Below are positions 21,379-32,180 of a stretch of 64,000 nt of DNA, one piece after another. Source of the stretch: Thiothrix subterranea (GTDB lineage: Bacteria; Pseudomonadota; Gammaproteobacteria; Thiotrichales; Thiotrichaceae); NCBI RefSeq assembly GCF_016772315.1, contig NZ_CP053482.1:3901501-3965500 (forward strand). The letters run 5' to 3'. A model generated the notes under the pieces. That model saw only the letters and a list, made by a program, of their open reading frames with translations, was not told where the DNA came from and made no database searches. A program made the translations under genes and the position numbers. How positions within the stretch are numbered: the first letter of the stretch is position 1; each line of letters starts with the position of its first letter.

Positions 21379-22818
21379 TTATACCTCTACAGGGGCAACA
21401 GGGTGATCGAGGCTGAATTCGCTGGCAATGACGTGGCGTTGCGGTTCGTACCAATGCAATTTGCTATGCAAATTAACCACTTCGCCAACGATGGTGAGGG
21501 TGGGGGCGCGAACCCCGCTGTCTTTCACCAATTGCGGCAAGGTGGCAATCGTGCCGATGTGGACGCGCTGGTTGCGGGTTGTACCTTGCTCGACCAATGC
21601 CGCAGGCGTATCGCCGGAACGCCCGAAGGCTTGCAATTGCTGGCTGATCACTTCAATGCCAGTTAAACCCATGTAGAACACCACGGTTTGATTCGGTTGT
21701 GACAATTGCGCCCAATTCAGGTCGATGCTGCCGTCTTTCAAATGCCCGGTGGCAAAGGTGCAAGATTGCGCGTAATCGCGGTGCGTCAATGGAATGCCTG
21801 CGTAAGACGAACAGCCAGAAGCGGCGGTAATGCCGGGGACGACTTGGAACGGCACGCAGTTTTCCGCCAGCGTTTCGATTTCTTCGCCGCCACGCCCGAA
21901 GATGAACGGGTCGCCGCCTTTCAGACGCAACACGCGCTTGCCTTGCTTGGCGAGTTTCACCAGTAAGTCGTTGATTTGATCTTGCGGTACGGCGTGGCTG
22001 GCTTTTTCTTTGCCGACATAAATGCGTTCGGCGCGTTGGTTTGCCATGTCCAGAATCGACTTGGACACGAGGCGGTCGTACACCATCACATCGGCTTGCT
22101 GCATCAGGCGCAAGGCTTTGAAGGTCAGCAAATCGGGGTCGCCGGGACCTGCGCCGACCAAATAGACTTCGCCCATCGTTTGCCCATCGGGGTAGCTTGC
22201 CAGCATTTCATCCAGCAAACGGCGGGCATCTTCGACGTGACCCGCGTAAACCAATTCAGCAAACGGGCCTTTCAAGGCTTTTTCCCAGAAGGTTTTGCGT
22301 TGCGCTTCGGGCAGGTGTTTTTTCACGATGTCGCGGTATTCTTCGGTGATACCCGCCAGTTCGCCGCATTGCGGGGGAATCATGGTTTCCAGCTTCATCC
22401 GCAATTGCCGCGCTAACACGGGGGACGCGCCGCCGGTGGAAATGGCAATGGTGACGGGCGAGCGGTCAACGACAGAGGGGATAATGAAACTGCCCACGCT
22501 GGCATCATCGACCACGTTCACCGGCATATTTCGCGCATCGGCAAGGCTGGCAATGTGCGCATTGACGCTGGGATTATTAGTCGCAGCAATGACGAGGAAT
22601 TGCCCATCAATGTCGCCATCCGCGAACGGACGCGCATGGTGCTGGACACGTTGCCCGCTAATGATAATGCCCATTTCCGTGGTGATGTCGGGGGCAATTA
22701 ACGTCACGACAGCTCCGGCTTTGAGCAGGCTATCCACTTTACGTTCGGCTACTTTGCCACCGCCAACAACGAGGCATTGACGGTTATGCAGGTCGAGAAA
22801 GACGGGAAAACGATCCAT
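21379..22818 (-). CDS. cysG: siroheme synthase
   Basis: This 479-residue trifunctional enzyme makes siroheme from uroporphyrinogen III. The N-terminal half (CysG-B) has the NAD site VVGGGKVAERK and carries the precorrin-2 oxidase and ferrochelatase activities. The C-terminal half (about 215-465) is the SAM methyltransferase, with YLVGAGPGDPDLLT and KGGDPFIFGRGGEE. Siroheme serves both sulfite reductase and reverse DsrAB. Lying in one tight run with dsrS favours the sulfur-oxidation role here. Confidence 0.95.
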   Translation of the reverse strand: MDRFPVFLDLHNRQCLVVGGGKVAERKVDSLLKAGAVVTLIAPDITTEMGIIISGQRVQHHARPFADGDIDGQFLVIAATNNPSVNAHIASLADARNMPVNVVDDASVGSFIIPSVVDRSPVTIAISTGGASPVLARQLRMKLETMIPPQCGELAGITEEYRDIVKKHLPEAQRKTFWEKALKGPFAELVYAGHVEDARRLLDEMLASYPDGQTMGEVYLVGAGPGDPDLLTFKALRLMQQADVMVYDRLVSKSILDMANQRAERIYVGKEKASHAVPQDQINDLLVKLAKQGKRVLRLKGGDPFIFGRGGEEIETLAENCVPFQVVPGITAASGCSSYAGIPLTHRDYAQSCTFATGHLKDGSIDLNWAQLSQPNQTVVFYMGLTGIEVISQQLQAFGRSGDTPAALVEQGTTRNQRVHIGTIATLPQLVKDSGVRAPTLTIVGEVVNLHSKLHWYEPQRHVIASEFSLDHPVAPVEV

Positions 22819-22837
22819 TTATCACCTAAAAACTGGG

Positions 22838-23290
22838 TTATTTGCCACGTTTGGGGCGGCTTTCGTAGTGGACGACACCTTTGACGAGTTCGCCATACGG
22901 GAAATCGGCAATGTTAGCGTATTTTGACAGCGCGATGTTGACCAATGCGTAGATGTCTTGCGTGGTTTTTGCCGCTATTTGCTCAGGAAACAAGTGCTGT
23001 TGCAGGGCTAAGGTGCCACCTGCTTGCACTTTTAGTTCCTTATTGTGTGGCAATGGGCCATCAATCAGGGTTTCACGCAGCGCAAAGCGGGATTTTTCAC
23101 GCAAGGTGTCTAAAAAAACCGTGCAATTGGCGAGGCTGGCTTCCGATTTGCAGCCAACGGCTTCGCGGGTTGCCAGCAGGAAACGTTCGTGACGGCTGCA
23201 ATCGCAACGGCGATTATTTAACGCTTTCTCGAATACGCAGCGGTTGGCGTTAACTTCGCGGTAAACACTGCGGTATTGGTCTTCATCCAT
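22838..23290 (-). CDS. cysteine-rich protein of unknown function in the cysG-dsrS cluster
   Basis: This is a 150-residue cytoplasmic protein with no signal peptide or membrane helix. Five cysteines fall in the first 56 residues (18, 29, 31, 47, 56), giving CX10CXCX15CX8C, which could hold a zinc ion or an iron-sulfur cluster. The C-terminal half is mostly helical and lacks cysteine. It lies between cysG (20 bases) and the 78-residue gene (8 bases), all on the same strand with dsrS, so a link to siroheme or Dsr maturation is inferred. I do not recognise a named family. Confidence 0.55.
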   Translation of the reverse strand: MDEDQYRSVYREVNANRCVFEKALNNRRCDCSRHERFLLATREAVGCKSEASLANCTVFLDTLREKSRFALRETLIDGPLPHNKELKVQAGGTLALQQHLFPEQIAAKTTQDIYALVNIALSKYANIADFPYGELVKGVVHYESRPKRGK

Positions 23291-23297
23291 GCGCGGT

Positions 23298-23534
23298 TTA
23301 CTTTTCCCATTCCATCAGGATGGGTTTTTCGCGAGTTTCGTGCAGGTTTTCTTCGGCTTCCAATTGGCTGGCAGCGAAGACGATTTTGACGATGGCTTTG
23401 TCGCCGGGTTCTTGCTTGGCTCGCAAGTCACGCGCCAGTTCACGCGCGTCTTTGTAAACTTCACAGGCTTGCTGCATGTCCAGATTTTTGATCATCGGGT
23501 TGGGTTGGGTGATTTTGAACACGTAGTAGGGCAT
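23298..23534 (-). CDS. small conserved-looking protein in the cysG-dsrS cluster
   Basis: This is a 78-residue soluble protein, mixed beta-alpha, starting MPYYVFKI and ending in a charged EKPILMEWEK tail. It has a single cysteine in QQACEVYKDA. The spacing of 9 bases to dsrS and 8 to the cysteine-rich gene makes co-transcription very likely. Function is unknown; I infer only an association with the sulfur-oxidation genes. Confidence 0.55.
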   Translation of the reverse strand: MPYYVFKITQPNPMIKNLDMQQACEVYKDARELARDLRAKQEPGDKAIVKIVFAASQLEAEENLHETREKPILMEWEK

Positions 23535-23542
23535 GGGTGTAC

Positions 23543-24664
23543 CTATTTGAGTAAAAGGGTGGTTTGCGCCAGCAAGGGTTTGATCAAGGGTTCGAGGCGT
23601 TTGCGCATCACTGAACCGACCGAATCGTTGCCGCCAAAATACGGAATGAGGGAATCTTCCCCCATTTGCGCGAGTATTAACATAGCCTTAAATAGGGGCA
23701 ATGTGTCGGGATTCAAGGTGTCACGCACGGCTTTTGCATCGGCTGGGCAATCATCATCCGTGTGGCAAAATTGTTCGGCGCGTTGCAGGGCGGTATTCAG
23801 GTCGCGTACTCCACGAGATTCCGGTAAAGGTAGCGGGAAACGTTTGTCGATGGCGATGAATAAGGAGATGACGACTTCTTGATCGACGGGTTTTTCGAGT
23901 GCTAGTTGCAGGGCGCGTAACCAATTTTGCCCTGCGCTATCAAGCGTTTGGCTGAAGGCTTGGGCGTAGGGGTTGTTTGCGTCGAGTTGCGTTGCCAGTT
24001 GTGCGATGAGGTCAGCGTGGTGACGATGCGGCTTGGCGGGCAAGGGAATGTACGTGGGGTCAGCGTGCAGGAAACCGATGTAGAATGGGTTTTTGCGTTT
24101 GGCGCGTTCCCACAGTTTGCTGCGTTCGGCGGGGGAAATGAGTTCACCTTGCAGGCAGAGGCGCACGGTGTCTACTACGTCGAGTTGGATTTCCTCGAAG
24201 GGCAGGAATTCGAGCAGGTAGGCGGTGAGTTCTTTGCCAAGTTCGCCCGCGACAACTTCGGGGTTTTCTAACAGGCAACGGGCGTTGGTGGCACTGGGGC
24301 TTGCCCACCAAGCGCGTTTCGCGATGTCGTGGCTTAAACCGGGGGTGTAGACCACGGCGGCGACGGCTTCGGGTTCGCCAAGGAGCAGCATTTGGTCGAG
24401 GTTATTGCGGGCGTGACCCATGCGCGTCCAGCGTTTCAGGAAAATCGGGTAGCCGCCGGGTGAGCCGGTGACTTTCATGGAGAGCAATTCGCGTACCCAG
24501 CGCAGGTATTGCTCGTCCCGCGCCGTGGGGTTGAGGCGCACTTTCGCTTCGCCCCGCTCGGTGAGGGCGTGGACGGTCATGGTGGACTCGTTGATGCGCA
24601 CGGCTTGCAGCGGTTGGGCAAGCAGGACGTTGAGCCGCAGGTTGTCTTCGTTGGAAAGCTGCAA
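23543..24664 (-). CDS. dsrS: sulfur oxidation accessory protein DsrS
   Basis: The 373-residue sequence starts QLSNEDNLRLNVLLAQ-LQAVRINES and contains LGEPEAVAAVVYTPGL and AKRAWWA, which I recognise as DsrS, the last gene of the dsr operon in Allochromatium-type sulfur bacteria. It is a soluble protein without known catalytic motifs, and its biochemical role is unclear. The start is a TTG at 24664, because a TAA lies five codons upstream and no ATG follows for about 60 codons. The assignment rests on remembered family resemblance, not a search. Here it is separated from dsrN and dsrR by about 19 kb. Confidence 0.7.
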   Translation of the reverse strand: MQLSNEDNLRLNVLLAQPLQAVRINESTMTVHALTERGEAKVRLNPTARDEQYLRWVRELLSMKVTGSPGGYPIFLKRWTRMGHARNNLDQMLLLGEPEAVAAVVYTPGLSHDIAKRAWWASPSATNARCLLENPEVVAGELGKELTAYLLEFLPFEEIQLDVVDTVRLCLQGELISPAERSKLWERAKRKNPFYIGFLHADPTYIPLPAKPHRHHADLIAQLATQLDANNPYAQAFSQTLDSAGQNWLRALQLALEKPVDQEVVISLFIAIDKRFPLPLPESRGVRDLNTALQRAEQFCHTDDDCPADAKAVRDTLNPDTLPLFKAMLILAQMGEDSLIPYFGGNDSVGSVMRKRLEPLIKPLLAQTTLLLK

Positions 24665-24672
24665 GGGGTGTA

Positions 24673-24706
24673 CCGATTATCCTAGGAAATATGTCAAGAT
24701 TATCGG
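24673..24706 (-). promoter_or_regulatory. repeat element upstream of dsrS
   Basis: Read on the minus strand, two GATAATC copies flank TTGACATATTTCCTAG, and the outer nine bases also form an inverted repeat with one mismatch. It sits 9-42 bases upstream of the dsrS TTG start, so it may be a promoter with a regulator site. I could not place a good -10 box at standard spacing. Confidence 0.35.
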
Positions 24707-24744
24707 GGTAGGGCGGCGCGATGCCAATAACCCTGTTGTGGTAG

Positions 24745-25929
<1,185 letters not shown>

Positions 25930-26637
25930 TTACCGCACTTGGCAGCACCCTGACACGACTCTCTGGTTATTCAACACCGCTGTAACGCTATACGGATAAT
26001 TGGTATCCGACATGCCGTCGCTGCAACTGCTGACTTTTTGCATGAACGCTTGAGTATTATTTGTACCAGCGACTCCGGCAATTACTGCGATGGTGGCGTT
26101 ATTTGCCGATGTTTGGCGAAACGTGACGGGTACGCTGTAGCGAGGGCCATCCATCATATTCACGTTTAAATTGGCATCGGTGACTTCAATGCTCCAAAAA
26201 GGTTCAGTGCCGCTGCACACCAAGCTATTGCTGGCAGCCTTGGCAGGCGGTGGCGTGACATTAGACGGAACTTTGATCGGTGGTACAACAACCGCAGGTG
26301 GTGCAGCAGGTGCTGGCGTTGGCGTGGGTGGTGCGTTTGCTGCTTGGTCTTCCGGCAATAAGTAACGTTTGCTGACCCAGCCGCCGACACCGTTCCAGTA
26401 AATTTTTGCCCAGACGGTGCTACCGACTTTTTTCTCTTCACCCGTGGTCACAATGCCCTGACCATTGTGTGGGATTCTACCGACAACGCTGCTACCCGTG
26501 CCTGCATTGGCTCGCATGTTTAAGAATTCGCCTGTTGTCACGCCAGTGATCACATATACATCGCTGGCAGCCTGCACGCTGGAAACGCTCAGTGCCAACG
26601 CTAAAGCGAGTGCTGAAAAAAATGAAGCTGTTTTCAT
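25930..26637 (-). CDS. secreted SH3-domain protein with C-terminal COG3650-like domain
   Basis: The 235-residue protein has a signal peptide (cut near VQA-AS). A bacterial SH3 domain follows (about residues 28-95: EFLNMRANAGTGSSVVGR, GWVSKRYL), then a Pro/Ala-rich linker (about 97-135), then a domain starting LVCSGTEPFWSIEV, a pattern seen in COG3650-type envelope proteins. Four or five cysteines in that last domain may pair. The periplasm is the likely site, perhaps on peptidoglycan through the SH3 domain. Confidence 0.75.
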   Translation of the reverse strand: MKTASFFSALALALALSVSSVQAASDVYVITGVTTGEFLNMRANAGTGSSVVGRIPHNGQGIVTTGEEKKVGSTVWAKIYWNGVGGWVSKRYLLPEDQAANAPPTPTPAPAAPPAVVVPPIKVPSNVTPPPAKAASNSLVCSGTEPFWSIEVTDANLNVNMMDGPRYSVPVTFRQTSANNATIAVIAGVAGTNNTQAFMQKVSSCSDGMSDTNYPYSVTAVLNNQRVVSGCCQVR

Positions 26638-26790
26638 GGTGTATTCCTACGATTTCTATTCATTAAAGCGCCCCTCGCGGGCATTACACCCACAATTTTA
26701 GCGCGTTTTTTGTGAAAAGTTGTCTGTATTCCGTAGAGCGCGGATAATAGCGCGTTTCCCCACGCTTTCACGACGGATAGAACGGACACA

Positions 26791-28158
26791 ATGGCAGGCA
26801 AAATTTTTATCGAAACCCACGGATGTCAAATGAACGAGTACGACTCAGCCAAGATGCTGGACGTGCTGCATCATGCGCAGGGTATGGAACTCACCGACAA
26901 TCCGGCGGAAGCGGATGTTTTACTGATGAATACCTGTTCGATCCGAGAAAAAGCGCAGGAAAAAGTATTCTCGCAATTGGGGCGCTGGAAAAAACTCAAA
27001 GACAAAAATCCCAATATTGTGATTGGTGTTGGCGGTTGTGTGGCAAGTCAGGAAGGCGAAGCCTTGCGGCAACGTGCGCCGGTGGTGGATGTGGTATTTG
27101 GCCCGCAAACCTTGCACCGCTTGCCGGACATGATTCGCCAAGTACGCACCGAACACCATGCGGTGGTGGATATTTCTTTCCCCGAAATCGAAAAGTTCGA
27201 CAATTTGCCCGAACCGCGTGCCGAAGGCCCTACGGCGTTCGTGTCGGTGATGGAGGGTTGTAGCAAATATTGCACCTTCTGTGTGGTGCCTTACACCCGT
27301 GGCGAAGAAATTTCCCGCCCCTTTGATGACGTGATTACCGAAGTCGCGCAACTCGCGGCGCAAGGTGTGCGCGAAGTCAATTTGCTGGGGCAAAATGTCA
27401 ATGCGTATCGTGGCAAAATGCACGACGGTTCGATTGCTGACCTTGCCATGCTGATCACCTTGGTGGCAGCGGTTGATGGCATTGATCGGATTCGTTACAC
27501 CACTTCACACCCCAACGAATTCAACGACAGTTTGATTGAGGTGTACGCGGATGTGCCGGAATTGGTCAGCCATTTGCACTTGCCCGTGCAAAGCGGTTCT
27601 GACCGGATTCTGATGGCGATGAAGCGCAATCACATGGCGATTGAATACAAAGCCAAAATCCGCAAATTACGCAAAATTCGCCCCGATTTGAGCTTGTCAT
27701 CCGACTTTATTATCGGTTTCCCCGGTGAAACCGAGCAGGATTTTGCCGATACCATGAAGCTGATTGAAGAGATGAACTTCGACCTGAGTTTCAGCTTTAT
27801 TTACAGCCAACGCCCCGGCACACCTGCCGCGAGCTTGCCGGATGATGTGCCGCAATCGGTAAAAAAAGACCGTTTACAGCATTTGCAAACCCGCATTCTG
27901 GCGCAAGCCAACGCCATTAGCGAAGCAATGGTGGGGACGGTGCAACGGGTGTTGGTGGAACGTCCTTCTCGCAAACATGAGCAAATGGCAGGGCGCACTG
28001 AGAATAATCGCGTGGTGAATTTTGATGGGGCGGCGAATTTGATTGGTCGGTTCGTGGATGTCCGCATCACCGAAGCGCAACCGAATTCTTTGCGCGGTAA
28101 AATTGTCGCGGTGGAAAGTATGGTTGGGCGGATGGTGATGGAGCGTATTCACCCGTAG
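26791..28158 (+). CDS. miaB: tRNA-2-methylthio-N6-dimethylallyladenosine synthase
   Basis: MiaB is a radical-SAM enzyme that adds the methylthio group to i6A-37 in tRNAs. The UPF0004 domain holds three cluster cysteines in [21 protein letters not shown] and [11 protein letters not shown]. The radical-SAM CxxxCxxC follows in [16 protein letters not shown], and a C-terminal TRAM domain closes the protein. The 455 residues match the family. It is divergent from the SH3-protein gene with a 153-base gap that must carry both promoters. Confidence 0.96.
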   Translation: MAGKIFIETHGCQMNEYDSAKMLDVLHHAQGMELTDNPAEADVLLMNTCSIREKAQEKVFSQLGRWKKLKDKNPNIVIGVGGCVASQEGEALRQRAPVVDVVFGPQTLHRLPDMIRQVRTEHHAVVDISFPEIEKFDNLPEPRAEGPTAFVSVMEGCSKYCTFCVVPYTRGEEISRPFDDVITEVAQLAAQGVREVNLLGQNVNAYRGKMHDGSIADLAMLITLVAAVDGIDRIRYTTSHPNEFNDSLIEVYADVPELVSHLHLPVQSGSDRILMAMKRNHMAIEYKAKIRKLRKIRPDLSLSSDFIIGFPGETEQDFADTMKLIEEMNFDLSFSFIYSQRPGTPAASLPDDVPQSVKKDRLQHLQTRILAQANAISEAMVGTVQRVLVERPSRKHEQMAGRTENNRVVNFDGAANLIGRFVDVRITEAQPNSLRGKIVAVESMVGRMVMERIHP

Positions 28159-28227
28159 CAAGTTCATGGCGTAAAACTTGCATCGTCACCCCGGCAGTAA
28201 AATTGAATAACTGACGGAGCTAAGGGT

Positions 28228-29707
28228 ATGAGTCAAGTCATTATTCCGGTAGCCGCGTTCGATCTGGTCATCTTTGGTGGAACAGGTGATTTGGCGTTAC
28301 GCAAGTTATTACCGGCATTATTTCGACGGGATGCAGCGGGGCAAATTCCCGCCCCAGCCCGCATTATTGGGCTGGCATTGAACCAGCAAACCACCGCAGA
28401 GTATCGCGATCAGGTAGCCGATGCCCTGCAAAGCCATCTGGATGCCAACGAATTACAAGCTGGAATGTTGGAGCGTTTTCTAGCGCGTCTCGAATACCGT
28501 GTGACCAATGTTGGGGATATTGCCAGCTTCCAAGCCCTTGCCACTTTGCTGGACGAACACCCAGAGCGGGTGCGCGTTTATTATCTGGCCGTCGCTCCGG
28601 CACTGTTCGACCCGATTTCTCACGGTTTAGCGGCGGCAGGCTTGGCGGGCAATAATGCGCGGCTAGTGGTGGAAAAACCGTTAGGGCATGATTATGCGAG
28701 TGCCGCCCGCCTGAATGCGCAGATTGGCGAAGTGTTTGACGAACACGCCATCTACCGCATTGACCATTACCTCGGTAAGGAAACGGTGCAGAACTTGATG
28801 GCACTGCGCTTTGCCAATGCCCTGTTTGAGCCGATTTGGAATGCACAGTGCATTGATCATGTGCAAATTACCGCCGCCGAATCCTTGGGTGTGGGTACAC
28901 GCGGTGGCTATTATGACAATGCAGGGGCTATCCGCGACATGGTGCAAAACCATTTGTTGCAGTTGCTGTGCTTGATTGCCATCGAACCCCCTTACCGCTT
29001 TGAAGCGGACGCCGTGCGCGATGAAAAACTCAAAGTATTGCGTTCCCTACGCCCCATTAGCGGGCATAAAGTGCGCGACTACACCGTGCGCGGGCAATAT
29101 TCGGGAACATCAACCACCCCGTCTTACACCGATGAAGTGGGCAATCCGGCAAGTTTGACCGAATCGTATGTTGCCTTGAAAGTCGAAATTGACAGTTGGC
29201 GCTGGTCTGGCGTGCCGTTCTATTTGCGTACCGGCAAACGTTTGAAAGCCCAAGCCGCTGAAATTGCGGTGGTGTTTAAAAAACCTTCTCACGTCATGTT
29301 TGGCGAATTGCATACCCCGATTCTCCCCAATGTATTGAGTATGCGTTTGCAGCCGGATGAGGGTTTGCGTTTGCACATTATGACCAAAGAGCCGGGGCCT
29401 GGGGGATTTCGTTTGCACGATATTCCGTTGGATATGGCGTTTGCAGAACGTCAGGATGCAGGCTGGCGGATGCCGGATGCCGGATGCTTACGAACGCTTG
29501 GTGATGGATGTGGTGCGCGGTCATCAAACCCTGTTCATGCGCGGCGATGAAGTGGAGGCGGCATGGCAATGGATTGATCCGATTATCGAAGCCTAGCAAT
29601 TATCGGGCACCAAGCCGGATGGCTACGAACCGGGCAGTTCCGGGCCGATTTCGGCGATTGAAATGATGGCACGGGACGGACGCCGCTGGCGGGAGATCGA
29701 AGCATGA
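28228..29707 (+). pseudogene. zwf: glucose-6-phosphate dehydrogenase gene, disrupted by frameshift and nonsense codon
   Basis: The first 415 or so codons encode a normal G6P dehydrogenase: VIFGGTGDLALRKL for NADP, EKPLGHD, and the catalytic YRIDHYLGKE. At 29468-29487 the 7-mer GGATGCC occurs in nearly three tandem copies. Removing one copy restores the family reading [16 protein letters not shown]. As it stands, translation shifts frame and stops at 29550. Beyond this, the restored frame still meets a TAG at 29594-29596, where relatives have a tryptophan codon after IIEA. It would then run intact to a TGA at 29705-29707, overlapping the edd start. Two independent lesions argue for a decayed gene, although the tandem repeat alone could be a reversible slippage site. 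Confidence 0.88.
29468..29487 (+). repeat. 7-bp tandem repeat causing the zwf frameshift
   Basis: GGATGCC twice plus GGATGC of a third unit. Loss of one unit restores the zwf frame, so one unit appears to have been gained by slippage. Confidence 0.85.
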
Positions 29708-31539
29708 GCATGAATAACCTTCACCCTCAATTAGTGGCAGTGACGCAGCGTATCGAAGCCCGCAGTGCGCCCACCCGCCGTGCATACTTGCAACAGATTG
29801 CCGCTGCCGACCCGGTGACGCCGCGCAGCAAGCTGAGTTGCGGCAATTTGGCGCACGCCGTTGCAGCCGTTCCTAACGCCGACAAGCTGAAGTTGGTGGA
29901 ATGGACGGCAGGCAACCTCGGTATTGTGACCGCTTACAACGACATGCTTTCCGCACACCAGCCGTTTGTGTATTACCCCGATGTGATCAAAGCGGCAGCG
30001 CGTGAAGTCGGCGGCACAGCGCAAGTGGCGGGTGGCGTTCCGGCGATGTGTGACGGTGTGACCCAAGGGCAGGCGGGCATGGAACTGTCGCTGTTTTCCC
30101 GCGATGTGATTGCGATGAGCGCAGGGATTGCCTTGTCGCACAATGTGTTCGATGCAGCGGTTTTCCTTGGCGTATGCGATAAAATTGTGCCGGGCTTGGT
30201 GATTGCGGCGGCGAGTTTTGGGCATTTACCGTGCATTTTCTTACCCGCAGGGCCGATGGTGTCCGGTTTGGCGAATGACGCGAAAAGCAAGGTGCGTCAG
30301 CAATACGCCGAGGGCAAAATCGGGCGTGACGAATTGTTGCAATGCGAAATGCAGTCTTACCACGGCGTTGGCACTTGCACCTTTTACGGCACGGCGAATA
30401 GCAACCAAATGCTGATGGAATTCATGGGCTTGCAATTGCCGGGAAGCAGTTTTGTGAATCCGGGTACGCCATTGCGCGAAGCCTTAACCGTGGCGGGGGC
30501 GCAGCGTGCGTTGGCGATGACAGCGCAAGGGCAGGATTACACCCCAGCAGCACACATTCTCAGCGTACAAGCCTTTGTCAATGGGATTGTGGGGCTGAAT
30601 GCGACAGGTGGATCGACCAATTTATTGCTGCATCTGGTGGCAATGGCGCGGGCGGCGGGCATTGTGATTTGCCCAGAAGATTTTGCGGACTTATCCGCGA
30701 TTACGCCGCTGATGGCGCGGGTGTACCCCAACGGCGTGGCGGACGTGAACCATTTTCACGCGGCAGGCGGTTTGCAATTCGTGATTGGCGAGTTGTTGGC
30801 AGCCGGTTTATTGCATGAAGAGGTGGCAACGGTAGCCGGTAAGGGGCTGCACCATTATACCCAAGAGGCATATCTCGCCGCCGATGGTACGGTTGCATGG
30901 CGTGACGGCGCGAGCATTAGCCATGATGACACGGTATTACGCCCGGTCGCCCAAGCCTTTCAGCTTTCTGGGGGCGTGGTGCGCTTAGTGGGTAATTTAG
31001 GCGATGCCGTGATCAAAGTATCCGCCGTTAAACCGGAAAAATACCTGATTGAAGCGCCTGCCAAGGTTTTCCATGATCAGGCAGCGGTCAAAGCCGCGTT
31101 TGAAGCGGGTGAACTGGAAGGTGATTTTGTGTGCGTGGTGCGTTTCCAAGGGCCTAAAGCCAATGGAATGCCTGAATTGCACGGTTTAACCCCAATTCTG
31201 GGGCTGTTGCAAGACCGTGGGCAAAGCGTGGCATTGGTCACGGATGGCAGAATGTCGGGGGCGAGTGGCAAAGTGCCTGCCGCGATTCATGTCAGCCCCG
31301 AAGCGATGGATGGCGGTGCGCTTGCCAAAGTCCGCGATGGCGATGTGATTCGTTTGGATGCGCATCACGGGCATCTGGAGGTATTGGCGCAGGATTTTAC
31401 CGAGCGCGAAGCGGCAACTGCCGATTTGAGTATGAATGCAACCGGCTGTGGACGGGATTTATTCGACGTATTCCGTACTCACGTCAGTGCAGCCGCAAGC
31501 GGGGCAAGCGCCCTGTTTTCCGATACAGCGAGGGTGTAA
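29704..31539 (+). CDS. edd: 6-phosphogluconate dehydratase
   Basis: Edd dehydrates 6-phosphogluconate to KDPG in the Entner-Doudoroff pathway and carries a labile [4Fe-4S] cluster. The 611 residues match the family. [31 protein letters not shown] and [17 protein letters not shown] are typical, with cluster cysteines in the first two. The frame is intact. Its ATG overlaps the broken zwf stop in an ATGA; eda follows after 2 bases. Without Zwf, its substrate would have to come from gluconate or another route. Confidence 0.95.
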   Translation: MSMNNLHPQLVAVTQRIEARSAPTRRAYLQQIAAADPVTPRSKLSCGNLAHAVAAVPNADKLKLVEWTAGNLGIVTAYNDMLSAHQPFVYYPDVIKAAAREVGGTAQVAGGVPAMCDGVTQGQAGMELSLFSRDVIAMSAGIALSHNVFDAAVFLGVCDKIVPGLVIAAASFGHLPCIFLPAGPMVSGLANDAKSKVRQQYAEGKIGRDELLQCEMQSYHGVGTCTFYGTANSNQMLMEFMGLQLPGSSFVNPGTPLREALTVAGAQRALAMTAQGQDYTPAAHILSVQAFVNGIVGLNATGGSTNLLLHLVAMARAAGIVICPEDFADLSAITPLMARVYPNGVADVNHFHAAGGLQFVIGELLAAGLLHEEVATVAGKGLHHYTQEAYLAADGTVAWRDGASISHDDTVLRPVAQAFQLSGGVVRLVGNLGDAVIKVSAVKPEKYLIEAPAKVFHDQAAVKAAFEAGELEGDFVCVVRFQGPKANGMPELHGLTPILGLLQDRGQSVALVTDGRMSGASGKVPAAIHVSPEAMDGGALAKVRDGDVIRLDAHHGHLEVLAQDFTEREAATADLSMNATGCGRDLFDVFRTHVSAAASGASALFSDTARV

Positions 31540-31541
31540 GC

Positions 31542-32180
31542 ATGTCAGTTAGAAGTATTTGTCAGCAAGTGCCGGTGATTCCGGTATTAGTGGTGAAAGA
31601 CCTTGCCATCGCCGAGTCACTCGCCTTGGCGTTAGTCGGCGGTGGTTTGCATGTCTTGGAAGTAACCTTGCGCACGCCGGTCGCCTTGGAAGTCATCCGC
31701 CGCATGAGCGCCGTCCCCGGTAGCATTGTCGGTGCAGGCACGGTGTTAACCACCGCCGATGTGAAAGCGGTGAAGGCAGCAGGAGCGGCGTTTGCCGTTT
31801 CCCCCGGTGCTACCGAACGTTTGTTGGCGGCGGCTGAGGATGCAGGCTTGCCGTTGCTGCCCGGTGTGGCCACGGTATCCGAAGTGATGCGGCTGGTGGA
31901 GCGTGGTTTCGATACCTTGAAGTTTTTCCCAGCGGAAGCCGCCGGTGGGGTGAAGATGTTGAAATCCATCCACGGCCCCCTGCCGGACGTGCGTTTTTGC
32001 CCAACAGGGGGAATCAGCGAGCAAACCTTCGGCGACTATTTGGCACTGCCGAATGTGTTGTGTGTGGGCGGCTCTTGGCTAACCCCGGAGGCAATGCTGA
32101 GTGCGCACGACTGGCAGGGCATTGCAGCACTGGCACGTAAAACCGTGGGTCTCTACAATCCGCCCGCGAATTCCGCATAG
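31542..32180 (+). CDS. eda: KDPG/KHG aldolase
   Basis: Eda cleaves 2-keto-3-deoxy-6-phosphogluconate to pyruvate and glyceraldehyde 3-phosphate. The 212-residue protein keeps the Glu in LEVTLRTP, the LPGVATVSEVM block and the Schiff-base lysine in LKFFPAEAAGG. It forms a tight operon with edd. Its 3' end overlaps the convergent gene by 28 bases. Confidence 0.95.
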   Translation: MSVRSICQQVPVIPVLVVKDLAIAESLALALVGGGLHVLEVTLRTPVALEVIRRMSAVPGSIVGAGTVLTTADVKAVKAAGAAFAVSPGATERLLAAAEDAGLPLLPGVATVSEVMRLVERGFDTLKFFPAEAAGGVKMLKSIHGPLPDVRFCPTGGISEQTFGDYLALPNVLCVGGSWLTPEAMLSAHDWQGIAALARKTVGLYNPPANSA

